A DNA stretch of 64,000 bases from Tetrahymena thermophila SB210 (Eukaryota; Ciliophora; Oligohymenophorea; Hymenostomatida; Tetrahymenidae): the NCBI RefSeq assembly GCF_000189635.1, contig NW_002476512.1, positions 124,001 to 188,000 on the forward strand, read 5' to 3'. The notes under the pieces are model-generated. The model was not told the DNA's origin and ran no database searches. It saw only the letters and a list, made by a program, of their open reading frames with translations. The position numbers were made by a program, and so were the translations under genes. Within the stretch, counting starts at the first letter, position 1. Each line of letters opens with the position of its first letter. This document shows, one piece after another, positions 1 to 13,331 of the stretch.

Positions 1-137
1 CGTCTAACAAGACTACAGTTTCTGCATAAGCAATCGCAAGAACACTATCTATCAGTATTTATTCTATCAGAATACATAATCGCTGTTAGAGTTAAAGCAA
101 TTGTTGAGACAAAAACTATTGCACCTCTTAATCCCAT
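1..137 (-). CDS. 5' part of a gene for a small Cys-rich anchored or secreted protein (runs off window)
   Basis: Only the first 45 codons are in the window; the gene continues beyond base 1. The ATG at 135-137 is followed by MGLRGAIVFVSTIALTL, a hydrophobic N-terminus suited to a signal peptide or signal anchor. After a short polar stretch (YSDRINTD) comes a dense cysteine cluster, CSCDCLCRNC, around residues 31-40, which could bind metal or form disulfides. I do not recognise the family. The start codon and about 230 bases upstream are duplicated around 737-970, where the same MGLR start leads into a truncated frame. This repetition supports the start choice. Secretion or anchoring is inferred from hydrophobicity alone. 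Confidence 0.5.
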
Positions 138-368
138 CTATTTAATTAATTATTCTAAAATCTTTTTGTTGCTAAAATATTAAAAACTTATCAAAAAACT
201 ATTTAATTATTAAAATCTGTCTAAAAATATTTTGAATGAATTATTAAAATTTAATAGAATTTAAAAAGTCGAACAATCTATTTATTTTTCATCATATTTT
301 TTACATGATTTATTTTACATTTTTTTACTAATAAGTCTTTAGTATATGTAAAAAAGCAGGTCAATTAA

Positions 369-515
369 TCAGTCAAACAAATCATATAAAATATATTATG
401 GATTTACTGGAAAATATTGTTTAATATGCTTATAAAAAATAGAAATTTAGGTTATTTTAATATAAAATTCAAAAATGAAATCTAATTTTTGAAAATATAT
501 TCAAATTATTAGTCT
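369..515 (-). pseudogene. 3' tail fragment of the multi-membrane-span gene
   Basis: This stretch matches the last 45-50 codons of the two complete genes at 982-2508 and 3177-4691. It includes the terminal TGA (369-371 on the minus strand) and the flanking sequence after it. The match fades near 515 and no upstream part of the gene follows. It is a leftover third copy from the tandem duplication, lying just upstream of the gene that begins at 137. Confidence 0.55.
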
Positions 516-587
516 ATCTGAAATGATGGAAAGTACCATAAATTATCAAAAACTCCTTTCATATTATTAAAATTTAGCTTAAAATTA

Positions 588-737
588 TCAGGATAAGAAA
601 TAGAAAATGTAAACATTTAATGTTACTTATCTAGTATAAGCATTTGGAAAAATTACATTTAATTCATAATCATCTATAATTGCTTTTAAAGTTAAAGCAA
701 TTGTTGGGAGAAAAAATATTGCTTCTCTTAATCCCAT
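588..737 (-). pseudogene. Truncated copy of the MGLR-start gene
   Basis: The frame starts MGLREAIFFLPTIALTLKAI, matching the first 20 codons of the gene at 1-137 with a few changes. It then diverges completely, loses the Cys cluster, and stops at TGA (588-590) after 49 codons. The flank upstream of the ATG (738-970) also matches 138-365. This looks like a start region plus promoter copied together with the membrane-protein gene, not a functional gene, although a short peptide could in principle be made. Confidence 0.45.
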
Positions 738-981
738 CTACTTAATTAAATAAAATCTTTTTGTTGCTATAATATTAAAAACTAATAAAAAAACTATTTA
801 ATTATTTTGCGAACTTAATACTTAAAATCTGTCTAAAAATATCTTGAATGAATTATTAAAATTTAATAGAATTTAAAAAGTCTAACAACAATCTATTTAT
901 TTTTCATCTTATTCTTTGCTTGGTTTATTTTATATTATTTACTTTAAAGTCTTTATTATATGTAAAAAAGCAGGCAATTAA

Positions 982-2508
982 TCAGTCAAACAAATCATAT
1001 AAAATAAATTATGTATTTACTGGAATGTAATTTTAAATATGTTTATAAAAAATAGAAATTTGAGCTATTTTAATGTAAAATTCAAAAATGAAATTTAATT
1101 TTTGATAACTAACCTCAAATTAGTTTGGATAAAAGTATCTTAGCTCATTTAAAATAAGATTTTCAGTTTTATAATCTCTTGAATATATTTAATCTAATTA
1201 ATCTATATTAGAAAAACTTACTCTTAGTTTTTATTAATTAAATTGTTCCGGGTCTTATAAAAATATTATTAATTTTTAAATCAAAGCAGAATTTATGTGA
1301 TGGTTGTTTTATTCGAATTGTAAGTACAATTTTTAACTATAAGTGTATGTTACAAATATTTTTTGCTTTTAATACTAATTACCATCTATTTTGTAAATTT
1401 AAATTTTCTTGTTTTATTATTTTGAGAGAAAATATATTTTTAAAAACAAAAAAAACTCTTCGCTATTGTAAATATCAAGGTTGGATAACTAGATATCTAT
1501 ATTCACACGATTGGCTAAATAGCGTTGCTGAAGATTTTATATTTTATCTTATAAAACACTCTAATAATTCTGGTTATTTAAATGTATATCCCATCTTAAA
1601 TTAAAAGGTCCTCTGCGGTAATATTAGTAATAGCAATAGAAGCTTTAGAATGTTTCTAGCAAATTAAAAATAAAAGTAGCATAGATAACTATATCATAGG
1701 AGCTATTACCATGATAAATTGCTATTTTTATTATAAACAAAAAGAAAATAGTAATGCTCTATGCTTAGATATTTATTATTTAACTTATAGTTTAGCCATC
1801 CATTTTATTTAATGCTGACTAGCTTAAAATTGGTTATTTTTAAAAAATTAAATTGCCATTTTATGAAGGATCAAAATAACCTTATTTAAAGATAACTATT
1901 TCACTAATAATAATAAGTGAATAAACTGAGATAAACCCTAAATGATAAGATATAAGTTATGCTATCATAAGGTAGAAGCATACTTTTTTACAAATGATTG
2001 TAAGCAGATATTATAAGTGAGTTAAAAAATTTTGCCCTTCTTTTTCAGTCATTAATTTAAGGAAAAAATCAGTTAAAACCATGTGAGCAAATGCATATAT
2101 TATGTGAGCTATGTAAAAATAATTAGTTGTAGATTTATTAAGCAGTATCCATAAATTTAGTATAATTGGAACAGAATTAATAAAATGAGAAAGCATATTT
2201 AAGCTAAAAAGATACAACTCTTTATCAAAACAAAGAGAGTCTTCCTCTACATTTTTTCCTAAGCTATTATCTATAAATATTAAATTAAGTAAAATACATT
2301 TAAGTAATCTGCACTTTCCTTGCCCAAGCATGATTATTGTAATTGATTTAAATAAACATATTAATCTTTCAAATGAGGCAAATGAGATAAGCACATAAAA
2401 AATATCATCATAATTATCTATTTTATAGTAAATGAGCAACCCAACTATCATGTAATAATTCGCTATTAACACCAAAAATAAAAGCGTTGTCCACCAGTTT
2501 TGGAACAT
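982..2508 (-). CDS. Multi-span membrane protein, tandem copy 1 (508 aa)
   Basis: Reading TAA/TAG as Gln, this is one uninterrupted frame from ATG 2508 to TGA 982-984. The first half is strongly hydrophobic with several likely membrane helices: MFQNWWTTLLFLVLI at the start, the IDNYDDIFYVLI region, SLNMLSHFINSVPIIL, YFYIAHIIYAFAHM, and further spans near residues 175-210 and 240-280. The C-terminal 200 residues are hydrophilic and rich in Gln, Asn, Tyr and Ile, so probably cytosolic. I recognise no family signature. A close paralogue (3177-4691) lies immediately upstream in transcription and is near-identical over the first 165 residues. The membrane location is inferred from hydrophobicity. 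Confidence 0.75.
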
Positions 2509-3176
2509 TTTCTAATCTTTTTTTATATTTTTTTTCAAAATACTAATAAATTTTTTCTGTAATTAGAAAAGATTATTAAAAGTTTAGATTTTTTAGTGAT
2601 GACAAATATAAACAAAAAATTAATCATATTTAGAAAGTTTATTTTTTATTACAATAGCTCAAACACATTTAAAAAATTCAATATTTTTCTATTTTATTAC
2701 AAGACACTATAAAAATGAAGTAGATAAAATGATATAGAAAATTAAAATTAATTTATCTCTCATTAAAATGAAAAACTAACTGGTTTGTCTATATTTTTAT
2801 GATTTTATAATTTTATTAATTATAATATTAATAATTAATTTTAAATATATGTAATTAATTAATCATTCAAAATTAAAAGTTTTAATAAATTATTTTATAT
2901 TAACCTCCTCAACTCAGAAAATTTGGAGATTCTGAATATTAGCATACTACATTTTATTTCTCTATGGGGGTCATATTTTCTTTAGTTTTTTGAATGATTA
3001 TTTTGGAGTTGTTAAAATCTATCTAAAAATAATTTGAATATGAATTATTAAAATTTAATAGAATTTAAAATGTCTAACAACTATTTTTATATTTTTCATC
3101 ATATTTTTTGCTTGGTTTATTTATGATTTTTAATTAATAAGTCTTAATTGTATGTAAAAAAGCAGAGGTCAATTAA

Positions 3177-4691
3177 TCAGTCAAACAAATCATATAAAAT
3201 AAATTATGTATTTACTGGAATATTTTGTTAAATATGTTTATAAAAAATAGAAATTTAGGCTATTTTAATGTAAAATTCATAAATGAAATCTAATTTTTTT
3301 AGACAAGCCTCGAATTAGTTTGGATAAAAATATCTTAGCTCATTTAAAATAAGCTTTTCTGTTTTAAAATCTCTTGAATTGAATTAATCTATCTAAGATA
3401 TACATACTTTTAGTTTTTTATAATCAAATTGTTAAGGGTCTTAAAAAAACATTATCATTTTTTAAATCAAAGCAGAATTTATGTGATGGTTGTTTTATTC
3501 GAATTTTAAGTACAGTTTTTAACTTTAAGTGTATGTTACAAATATAAATTGCTTTTAATGCAAATTGCCATTTATTTTGTAAATTGAAAGCTACTTGTTT
3601 TATTATTTTGAGAGATAATATATTTTTAAAAACAAAAAAAACTCTTCGCTATTATAAATATCAAGGTTGGATAGCTATATATCTATATTCACACAAGTAG
3701 CTAAATCGCGTTGCTGAAGATTTTTATTTATATCTTATAATAAACTTTAATAATTCTGTTTGTTTAAAAGTATATCCCATACTAAATTAAAAGGTCCTCT
3801 GCTGTAATATTAGTAATAGCAAAAGAAGCTTTAGTATGTTTCTAGCAAATTAAAAATAAAAGTAGCATAGATAACTATATCATAGGAGCTATTACCATGA
3901 TAAATTGCTATTTTTAATATAAACAAAACGAAAATAGTAATGCTCTATGCTTAGATATTTATTATTTATCTTATGGATTATCCATCCATTTTATTTAATA
4001 CTGACTAGCTTAAAATTGGTTATTTTTAAAAAATTAAATAACCATTTTATGAAAAATCATAACCTTTTTTAAAGATAACTATTTCGTAAATAATAAGAAG
4101 TGAATAAACTGAGATAAATCCTAAATGATAAGATATAAGTTATGCCATCATAAGATAAAAGCACAATTTTTTACATATTACTGTAAGCAAATATTATGAA
4201 TGAGAAATAAAATTTTGTGTTTCTTTTGCAGTCTTCAATCTAAACAAAAAATCGGTTAAAACCATGTGAGCAAATGCAAATATTATGTGAGCTATGTAAA
4301 AATAATTAGTTGTAGATTTATTAAGCAATATCCATAAATTTAGTATTATTGGGACAGAATTAATAAAATGAGAAAGCATATTTAAGCTAAAAAGATACAA
4401 TTCTTTATCAAAATAAAGAGAATCTTCATCAATATCTTTTCCTAAGCTAATATCTATAAATAATAAATTAAGTAAAATACATTTAAGTAATCTGCAATTT
4501 CCATATCCAAACATGATTATAGCAATTGACTTAACTAAACATATTAATCTTTCAAGTGAGGCAAATGAGATAAGCACGTAAAAGATATCATCATAATTAT
4601 CTATTTTATAGTAAATGAGCAACCCAACTATCATGTAATAATTAGCTATTAACATCAAAAATAAAAGCGTTGTCCACCAGTTTTGGAACAT
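3177..4691 (-). CDS. Multi-span membrane protein, tandem copy 2 (504 aa)
   Basis: This paralogue of the 982-2508 gene is also a single frame under the ciliate code, from ATG 4691 to TGA 3177-3179. The N-terminal half is almost identical to copy 1 (same MFQNWW start, same hydrophobic segments). The Q-rich C-terminal half has diverged by substitutions and small in-frame length changes, leaving four codons fewer overall. I checked the C-terminal portion for in-frame TGA and found none. Flanks on both sides also match copy 1, so the repeat unit is about 2.2 kb. Function unknown. Confidence 0.75.
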
Positions 4692-7153
4692 TTTCTAAAT
4701 ACTAATTTGTATTCTTTTAAAAAAATTTTTTTTAAAAAACTAATAAATTTTTTTTTGTTATTAAAAAAGTATATTCAAAGTTTATATTTTAAGTGATAAC
4801 AAATATAAATAAAAAATAAATCATATTTAGCAAGTTTGTTTTTTAATCATCATAGCTCAAACGCATTTACACAATTTAATGTTTTTCTATTTTATTCCAA
4901 GACACTATAAAAATTAAGTAGATAAATGCTATTGAACATTAAAATTAATTTATCTCTCTTGAAAATGTAAATCTGATTTGTCTATTTATTTTGTATTAAG
5001 TGTATATAATTACTTAATTTTTATAAATTATAATATTTATTTTAAATATTTATAATAACTGAAAATTTAATAGTTTGACTAAATAATTTACTCAAAAATG
5101 CTGGTTGTTAAGAATTCATTTTCAACTATAAACTTAATTTAAATGAAAATACAATATTTTAATATGAAAATCATATTTTTATTTTATCTCATTTAGTAAT
5201 AAAAAACAATCTTGATAATTTATGAATTAAAAATTGCTTGCTGATTATTAAATAGTTTTCATTTTTAAAATAAATTCTTATTAAATATATTTCTCAGCAA
5301 TTATAATTTATCTAATAATCATTTTTTATTAGTATTAAATATTATTTTAGTTGTTTGTTTAAAAATACTATTTTTTTTGCAAATCCCTACTATTTTAATC
5401 TCGAAAAATTGTGTATGACAATTTTTTACTCAAAAAATAAATTATTGCTATATGTTTTTGTAAAAATTAAATAAGTGTTTAATCATAAAAATCATTAATA
5501 TTAAGAATTTATATTTAGTTATAAATAAAAGAGTGTTGCTTAAAAAAATAATTAAAGAGGGAATTAAATAATTTAAAAGTGAATTCAATAAGTTAGCACA
5601 ATTTTGTTGTTAAAGCTTGTAAAAAAATATCCATTTTCATTTTATTTTGTAAATTGTGAATAGAAATGTAGACATTTTTAATAAAATATGGTTTAAAATT
5701 AGTAGTAAAAAAGATTTAATCTAAGAAAGTTTTAGCAATATTTACTATTATAACAACTTATATTAGTTTAGCGGCTTCTAAATAACTTAAAAAACATATT
5801 TAATCAATTTATAATAAAGAATTTTTGTCTAATGCTTTCTTAAACACTTGTTAACTCACTCATTATTAAGAATTAATTATTTTTTTAACTTTAGAAATAA
5901 TGCCTTAATTGGTTCCCATTAAATTTTAGTAACTAAATTATGGCGTTTAGTATTATTAAAAGTATGAGTAATTTCCAAATAAGCTGTTAGCAAAGCTAAA
6001 TTATAATTTTCGTAATTATTAAAATAAGTATTGACTTAAATTTAATATTTAAAAGCCTATTTATGAATAGAATACTAAAAGATTTGTATATAATAATGTG
6101 AATAGAAGGTATCAACTTTGTTTGATAAAGAAAAAGATTCAATTTTCAATACAAATATCTGATTTAAAATGAATTCTAATTGTTCTTTAAGAAAACAAAT
6201 AGATTACCTTAAAATATATTTTTAGGTTAGTCAGTATATTTTTAAAAAAATACTCTGAAAATAATTAATTATTAAATTAGATACCCTTTTAGTACTTATT
6301 AACTACTTATAAACAAGCGAATTAATTATTCCTTTTAGTATATAAACTTCTACTTATTTTATATTAAAATGATTATCAAAATATTTAGGAATATTTTAAA
6401 AATAAAGATAAAATTATTTGCAAAATAAACTATATTTTTATTTGAATTTTACTTATAAATTATTAATTATGTAATATATTTATAATTGATATTATTTTTG
6501 CAATATCAGAGTTTTAATTTATTTTTTTAATTAAATATACAAATGAAAATACATATAAAACTATTCTATGTCAAAACAATAAAATTAATCTAAATCTATT
6601 AAAAAAGATATTTAAAAAAGGTTTTAATAGATTTTGATGAAATTATAGAAAATATATTTTGAGATTTCATATTATATTTCATTTAAAATAAAAGGATTAT
6701 TCTCTTTAATATATTAATTTAAAAAAATAATAAGGTAAGACTTTATTTTAAGGTAAATGAGATTTGACATATAGAAAAATTTTACTTCAAAATTATGAGA
6801 AATGTTTTATAAAAGTCTGTCTTTATGCGGTTTGATATAATAAATCTTTTTTATGATAAAAACTATTAAAATTATTTTGGAGTTTTTAAAAAAAAAAATA
6901 TTTTCGTGCTTTAAATATTTACGTTGAATTCGTTTATTTATTAACAACCTTAAGCTAACTAAAAAGGATTAATACCTAAAAAAGAGTTTTATTGCTTGCT
7001 ATTTGTTTAAAAAAGTAAATAACTTTAAATATTTAATTAATTTAAAAAATTATCATACAAATTAAATATTCTAATATTAAAAAATCAATTTGAAATAGTT
7101 GCCCTGTTTGTTGAAAATATAATCAATTAATTAAAAGAAATAAAATAAAAAAA
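4692..7153. other. Gene-poor AT-rich stretch
   Basis: Apart from the duplicated 5' flank of the membrane-protein gene at its left end, I see no sustained reading frame in the ciliate code on either strand, no RNA gene and no clear repeat. It is dominated by A/T runs. The right-hand end holds the promoter of the LRR gene that starts at 7154. Confidence 0.5.
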
Positions 7154-10100
7154 ATGAGCACTAAATAAATAATCGAAGTAGTTGGATAGCTATAAAATAG
7201 CTAATTGCTTAAAAATTTAGATACCATCATAGAAAAATCAAATGATCTTAAAAATCTGACTATAAAAATATCTTAGACTTCTGAAAAGGGTGAATTATAT
7301 TTTTAAAAAAATTTCTTGGAGCAATAGGAACTTGAGTAGGCTTCGCAAATATATTCTTTAAAAAAAATTCTAGAGACATCAAGCAGCTTAACGGGGTTGG
7401 AGTTTGAAGGATAGGGATAGCTTGCTAATGATTTTATTTCTGAGCTTGGTAAATGCATACAAAGCCTAAATACTATTGAAAGACTGGCTTTATCCTTGAA
7501 GGGTGAATAAGTAAACACTAACATACTCCAATATATTAATGAAGCATTAAGAAATAAAGATAAACTTAAAACTCTAGAAATTGGCTATAATTGTTTAAAT
7601 AATTATGATGATGAAGAATAGATGAGATAATTTGCTCAGTTTAAAGAAAATATACAGAATTCTAAGTTCCTTTCAGAGCTCAAATTAAAAATAAATGACT
7701 AATCCATCCCAAAATAAGCTTTAGAGATTTTAATTGATGTTATTGCAAGTCATTAATCAATTAAAAAAATAGAAATAGGCTTAAATGAAGAGCTGAACGT
7801 CTTATTTTTAGATTATAACATTTACAAACCATAAAATGTTTAGCTCAAAATTTTAAATCATAAGTTAATAGAAAAAGGACTCACTCTATCACCTAATAAC
7901 ATGTCAAATATATATCTATAAAATTTAACTGAATTGTTTAATAGAAATTACTTTTTCAAAAACCTGGAGTAGTTGTAAATTTATTTCCCAAAATAATCTA
8001 TTATCGATCAAAAAGAATCAAGCTTGGATTAACTCTCAGAATCAATTTAAAGATTTGAAAAGCTAAAAATACTGAATTTAAAAATTGAAGAAAATTTCTG
8101 CAAAAATTTGACATGGGTTGCCTACATTTTTAATAATTTATCAAGCATGAATTGCTTAGAAGAACTTATCTTAAATATAAACTCAAATAATACATTTAAT
8201 TAACTTGAGTTAAACGAACTCATGTTTAAACTATAACAATTGTAAAATATGAAAGATTTAAGCATTTTCATTAGAAATTAAAAATAAAACATCACTTGTT
8301 TCTTTAATTTACGCAATCTTCCTAATTTAAATAGACTAAATATTGAAAATGAAGAAATTTAAATTTGCCATCACAAAAATGCCACAAAGTTAATATTAAA
8401 GCATGGAAATAGTTGCTAAAATTCATAAATTGAGTAATTTATCAATTAAAATGTAGATTTGAAAAATCTTCAATTACAATCCACAAATTAGAATTTTTTA
8501 AGCATGATTTATCTCAATGCAATAACCAATAATGAAATCAAATATCAATTTGTAAACATGATAAAGATTTCTAAAAGTCAAAGCTTTTTATTCTATAATC
8601 TTGATATTACCCTAACAAGTGAAATAAGTGAAAATGGGATTAATGCACTTTGCTGGGGTATTTTAAACAATATCCCTAAGCTAGAAAATTTTAAAATAGC
8701 TTTTTAAAGAGAATTATCATTTCAAGAAATCTTATATGTAACCCAGATCTTCTAAGAAAAAAAAGAAATACGCTCAATTGATCTTTAATTTAATATTAAA
8801 GATTAGTCTAGTCATTAAGTAACATAAAATATGATTCAAGCTATTTCTCAAAATTAAGCATTAAAAGAGTTTAAGTTAATGATAGAAGGAGCTAGTTCGT
8901 TTCTTTTTTTAACTTTGGTTAGTAAATGCAAAAATTTATTAACATTATATTTAAATAAGAATAAAATAATTCTTGAAAAATAAGTAAATCACTAATTATA
9001 ATAATAATAAGTTATCTCCTTAGAAATTTAACTATTCTAATTACTAAGCGCTAAAGAAACAAGTGTTTTAGCTAATTAACTTTCCCAATTTAAAGATTTA
9101 GAAAGATTAAAAATAATTGCATAAAATTTTAAAGGCAATGAAACTGATTTTATTGAAAATATTTCTAAGTTATAAAATTTAAAAGATTTAGAATTAAAAT
9201 CTACAGAATTAGAGATTGATGACTTCATTTTTTATTCTATTTTATCGCAACATCCTTTCTTAACCCAAGATTAGCTCAAAGTTAAATCCAACTTTTAAAT
9301 AAATTTCTAAAAAATAGACAGTAACCTAGAATTTTATATTAAGGATACAATATAAAATTTTAACCAAAATTAAAACCTCAAGTTTTTGATTTAATATTTC
9401 TCAAATCTAAAGACCTTAAAACTAAATATAGATTCCTATAATAACACAAGGGATTTAGTAAGCAGCTTTAGTAATTGTTTAATAAGTATTAAAGAATTAA
9501 ACACTCTTGAAATTAAAACCAAATATTAAATTGATTAATAAACAATATCAACCTTATTAACATAAGCCACTCACTTAAATTATTTAGAGTACTTCTAGTT
9601 TTAATATCTCAATAATGAAGGAATAGATAGAGGAAATATTAGAAACTTAAATAAACTTATAAAATCGTTAAAATAAATTAAAAAATTTAACTTATTAATT
9701 ACTACAAATACTGAGATTTTTAATTTTCAACTTATTTCTAATAATAAAAATGAACAAAATGAAAAATTAATGAGTTTATCGTGTGAGATTAGTATGAGCA
9801 GCAGAGAAAACTAGTAAAATGCTTATCATGTTGTTGAAGATGATGAAGATTTTAGCATTTTCAAAGATTTAAATATTACCTATCTAAATATTAATTTTAG
9901 ATAAAAATCTAAGTCCTAGATCTTTGATTCCTTATTTTCTTATAACTGTTTTGAGGGTTTAGTTTTTCTTCAAGATTTGAGTATAAGCACCAAAGAATAC
10001 TCATTAGATTATGAATAATTTTAGAAACTAACAAAAAATATTTCATCACTTTAAAATTTATAAAAATTATAATTGAATTTTTTAAATTTAAATTGTTTTG

Positions 10101-11848
10101 GCTAATAAAATGTTTTTGAGATTGGTGAGTCAATAAGAAAATCGAAAGATCATCTTCAATTCATAGAATTATAAATATAAAATCAAATAGAATATCAAAG
10201 CATAGAAGATTTAATCTAAAATATTTAAGATGCTAGTTAATTAGAAGTACTTTCACTAAATTTGAATATATAAAACATTAATATGGAGGAATAAAAAAGT
10301 TGTTTTAGAAACTAAAACCTCAAGAAACTTCGCTCGTTTACTCTTTAAATAGAAGGATAATGCTAGAATATGTGTTAATTAATCTATCAGATAATCTCAT
10401 ATTGCGAACAACTAAGCTAATTGGAAATCTCTATTGGTAAAAACTCAGGTATTTTATAAGAAGATGTTAACTATATAAACAAAGCTATGCTTACAATTTC
10501 AAATTTAGAATCTTTGATAATAAAAATTTAATAATAAGAATAATTAATGGATATATTTATATGCAACATATAACAGTAGCTTTAATTATAAAATTTAGAA
10601 ATAGCTATTGACTAAGATAATATAAGCTACAAAACGATACGATGCCTAATTTAACAATTGAAAAAATTAAAAAATATAAAGGAATTTAAATGCTTTATTG
10701 ATCACCCATATTCTTTGGGATTTCTAGAGCTCATCAAATAAATACAAAATGTTTAGATAAGTCACTTATGTAAATTTAAATATTAACAATTCGAAATCTT
10801 TCAAGAAGATATAAGACAAATTATAAATTTAGAAGAAATCGAAGACATTCTGAAGAGATGCCCAAATAAATAATTAAAATGTGCTATTTAAAGCTGTTAA
10901 CCAGGTTGTAGAAATATAGAAGAGTAGGAAAATAATAATAGCGTTAAAGAGCTCTAAGTTGAACTAATATCATACAAAGATAAATCTAAGGAGTATCAAA
11001 TTGATGGATTAACCTATGCAATAAAATAATTTGAATCACTTTAGCATATTCACTTAATATTATCATAAAATTTTGCAATTAATAAGTATAATGGTGAGTC
11101 TATAAAAGATATGTTTAAAAAATTAACTTTTCTTATTGAAGTAAAAATAAATACCTTAAAAATAAATTAAGAAGGATGTGAATAAATTGGCTAAGGATTA
11201 TAATATCTATAATTTATGATCTCCTTTGATATATAAATTGGAGACGGTAATAAAATAGGAGATGAAGGGGTCAAAAACTTACTTTAGATATTTAAAAGTT
11301 CTTCTTTACTTAGATCTCTTAGTTTGATAATTGGTCAAGACAATTCAATAAATGAAATAGGAGTGTTACATATTTGTGATGTTTTAGCAAATCAAAAATA
11401 ATAACTTACTGAACTAGTATTAGATATCAAGTAAAATAATAATATTGGTAGAGGAGTTAAGTATTTGAAAGATACTTTATGCAAAATGTAAGAATTGTAA
11501 CAATTAAAACTAGGTTTAGATATAAATAATGTTGGCTTTAAAAATAAGTATCGAATTCTAGACTCAGTTATAAAGTTACCATAACTAAAAAATTTAAGTA
11601 TAAATATTATTGGATTAGATAAATAAAAAAGAAAAGAATTTATTTCTAATATTAAACAATTTAAAATTTTAACTTATTTTGAATTTTAAACTTAAATTTT
11701 TGAAAAAGAATAAGAAGAAAGTGCTCTATTGTAGAAAGGCATATAAAATAATTCCATATTGAAAAAAATAAAATATTAATTCATAAATTTATAGTACCGC
11801 ATTTTACCAATTAAATTGATAGAAGTAGACAGTCGCTTATAAAAGTGA
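7154..11848 (+). CDS. Giant single-exon leucine-rich-repeat protein (1564 aa)
   Basis: ATG 7154, within an A-rich context, opens a frame that stays clear of TGA for 4695 bases and closes at TGA 11846-11848. Start and stop are in the same frame and sampled internal stretches agree, so no intron is needed. The protein is built from degenerate repeats of about 25-30 residues with the ribonuclease-inhibitor-like pattern LxxLxLxL then a polar turn. Examples are 'NLKDLELKS', 'IPKLENFKI', and near the end IGDGNKIGDEGVKNLL. No kinase, F-box or membrane segment is evident. RNI-type LRR proteins act as protein-binding scaffolds; the partner here is unknown. It is odd that this gene lacks introns while the LRR genes at 55-63 kb have about 22 each. 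Confidence 0.85.
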
Positions 11849-13331
11849 AAAATAAATAAATAAATTATTATTATAATAATTATAGTTGTACTTCTTGTGA
11901 TTTTATATTTTTATCCTTAAAATAATCCTTTAAATCTAACATTTTAATTTGATAAAGTATTTTATTTTTATTTAGTTTAAAACCTTTATCAAAGTGAATA
12001 TTTCTAATTTCATTTTGAAGTGATATATTTAAATTATTAATTTACAAATCCTTTTAAGTCAAAATAAAAATAGTTTTTATAGGGGTTTTTAAAATTCTAT
12101 TTTAATACAATTTATTTTTAAATGCCTATTTTATAATTATTGTATTGTATTTTTTGAGCAAAATTAAATATTATAATTTTTAAATTGGTTTATTTGAAAA
12201 TGCATTTAAATTTCTTGAATTTGGGTAATTTATCATTAATCTTTTTAAAAGCAGTTATGAAATCAAGTATTGATTTATTTGGAAAAATTTTAATAAAAAA
12301 TGGTATAATTTAAATTGCTTAGTCTTTAAACAAATAAAAGCTTAAAATAATGATTGAATGATAACAGAGGCTATTAAATTTTGTTTTTCATTAATTAAAT
12401 AATGCATAATATTCTATAACTTCAAGTACAATATTTTTATAAATTTACAACTAAAATAAAAGTAAATTTATGTATTAGATTAAAATGTTTCTTTAATAAA
12501 GAAATAAAAAATTTCGTTAATAAAAGAATTTTGTTACAACATATTTTTCTATAATAAAGATGGCTTTATCTTATAAAATTTTAGATAAAAAAAGTTATTT
12601 AAATCGAAATACTTTAGTTATTGTATGGTTATTTTATTTCTTTCATTAAATAATTTGATAAGAAAATTTTTTATGATATCTTGTCTGAGATTTGTTTCAA
12701 TCTTTATTTGATTTAGAAAAAATCTGATTCTCTCAAAAATTTATTTTAAAAATAAAAGTATATTGGAAAAGAATATTGACAAAAGTATTTTAGCAGTTTG
12801 ATCACAAACTATTTTATTTTTTACTTAAAATATCTTCCAAAAGTAATTTTATTTCATTTCTCAATTTTTTTAAAAAATCTTTTTTAAAGAAAAAAAAAGT
12901 ATGAATAATTTTTCAAAAATTAAAGTTGGAAATATTATTTCATTGATTAAAATGTAAATCTATTGGGGTTTATGTTTTTTCACAAATTTACTAAAAGACT
13001 TCTGATCCATCAAAAATACTACTTATCACTCAACATAAAAATTGCATTTTATTCAAGTATTGCTTAATCAAAATTTAAATTTACTTTTTCTATTCTGACG
13101 TTTTTATTCAGAGATCAAAGAATAACAATGAAAAAATTAATTTAATCTTACACAAATCAGGAATATTCATTCAATTATAAATGAACAAACATAAAAACAT
13201 AAATAAAAATATTTTTTAAACAACTAATATTTTTAGTAAAACTAATATATTTGACGACTTGAATAAATGAAGAGATTAAAAAATAATTATCTAATAATCA
13301 ATTAAGGTAGATTAATCAATATTTGTTTTAA
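11849..13331. other. Intergenic AT-rich stretch
   Basis: No coding potential was seen. From about 12.9 kb it shares scattered similarity with 17.3-17.7 kb (for example the segment containing CTTCTGATCCATCAAAAAT), so it belongs to the duplicated 3' flank of the two-span membrane protein genes. Confidence 0.45.

Larger units (their letters stand above)
800..4900. repeat. Direct tandem duplication, unit about 2.2 kb, with remnants to base 1
   Basis: Two units (about 800-2730 and 3000-4920) share the membrane-protein gene, its 3' flank (around 820-975 and 3010-3165) and its 5' flank (around 2530-2760 and 4730-4960). A third partial unit is visible at about 190-515. Coding parts are much better conserved than the flanks, which carry many short indels. 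That pattern fits old duplicates under selection rather than recent copies. Confidence 0.7.

Noticed and set aside
1347-1604. Plus-strand standard-code frame of 85 codons
   Set aside because: It is antisense to the membrane-protein gene at 982-2508, whose frame is open over the whole region in the ciliate code and is conserved in a paralogue.
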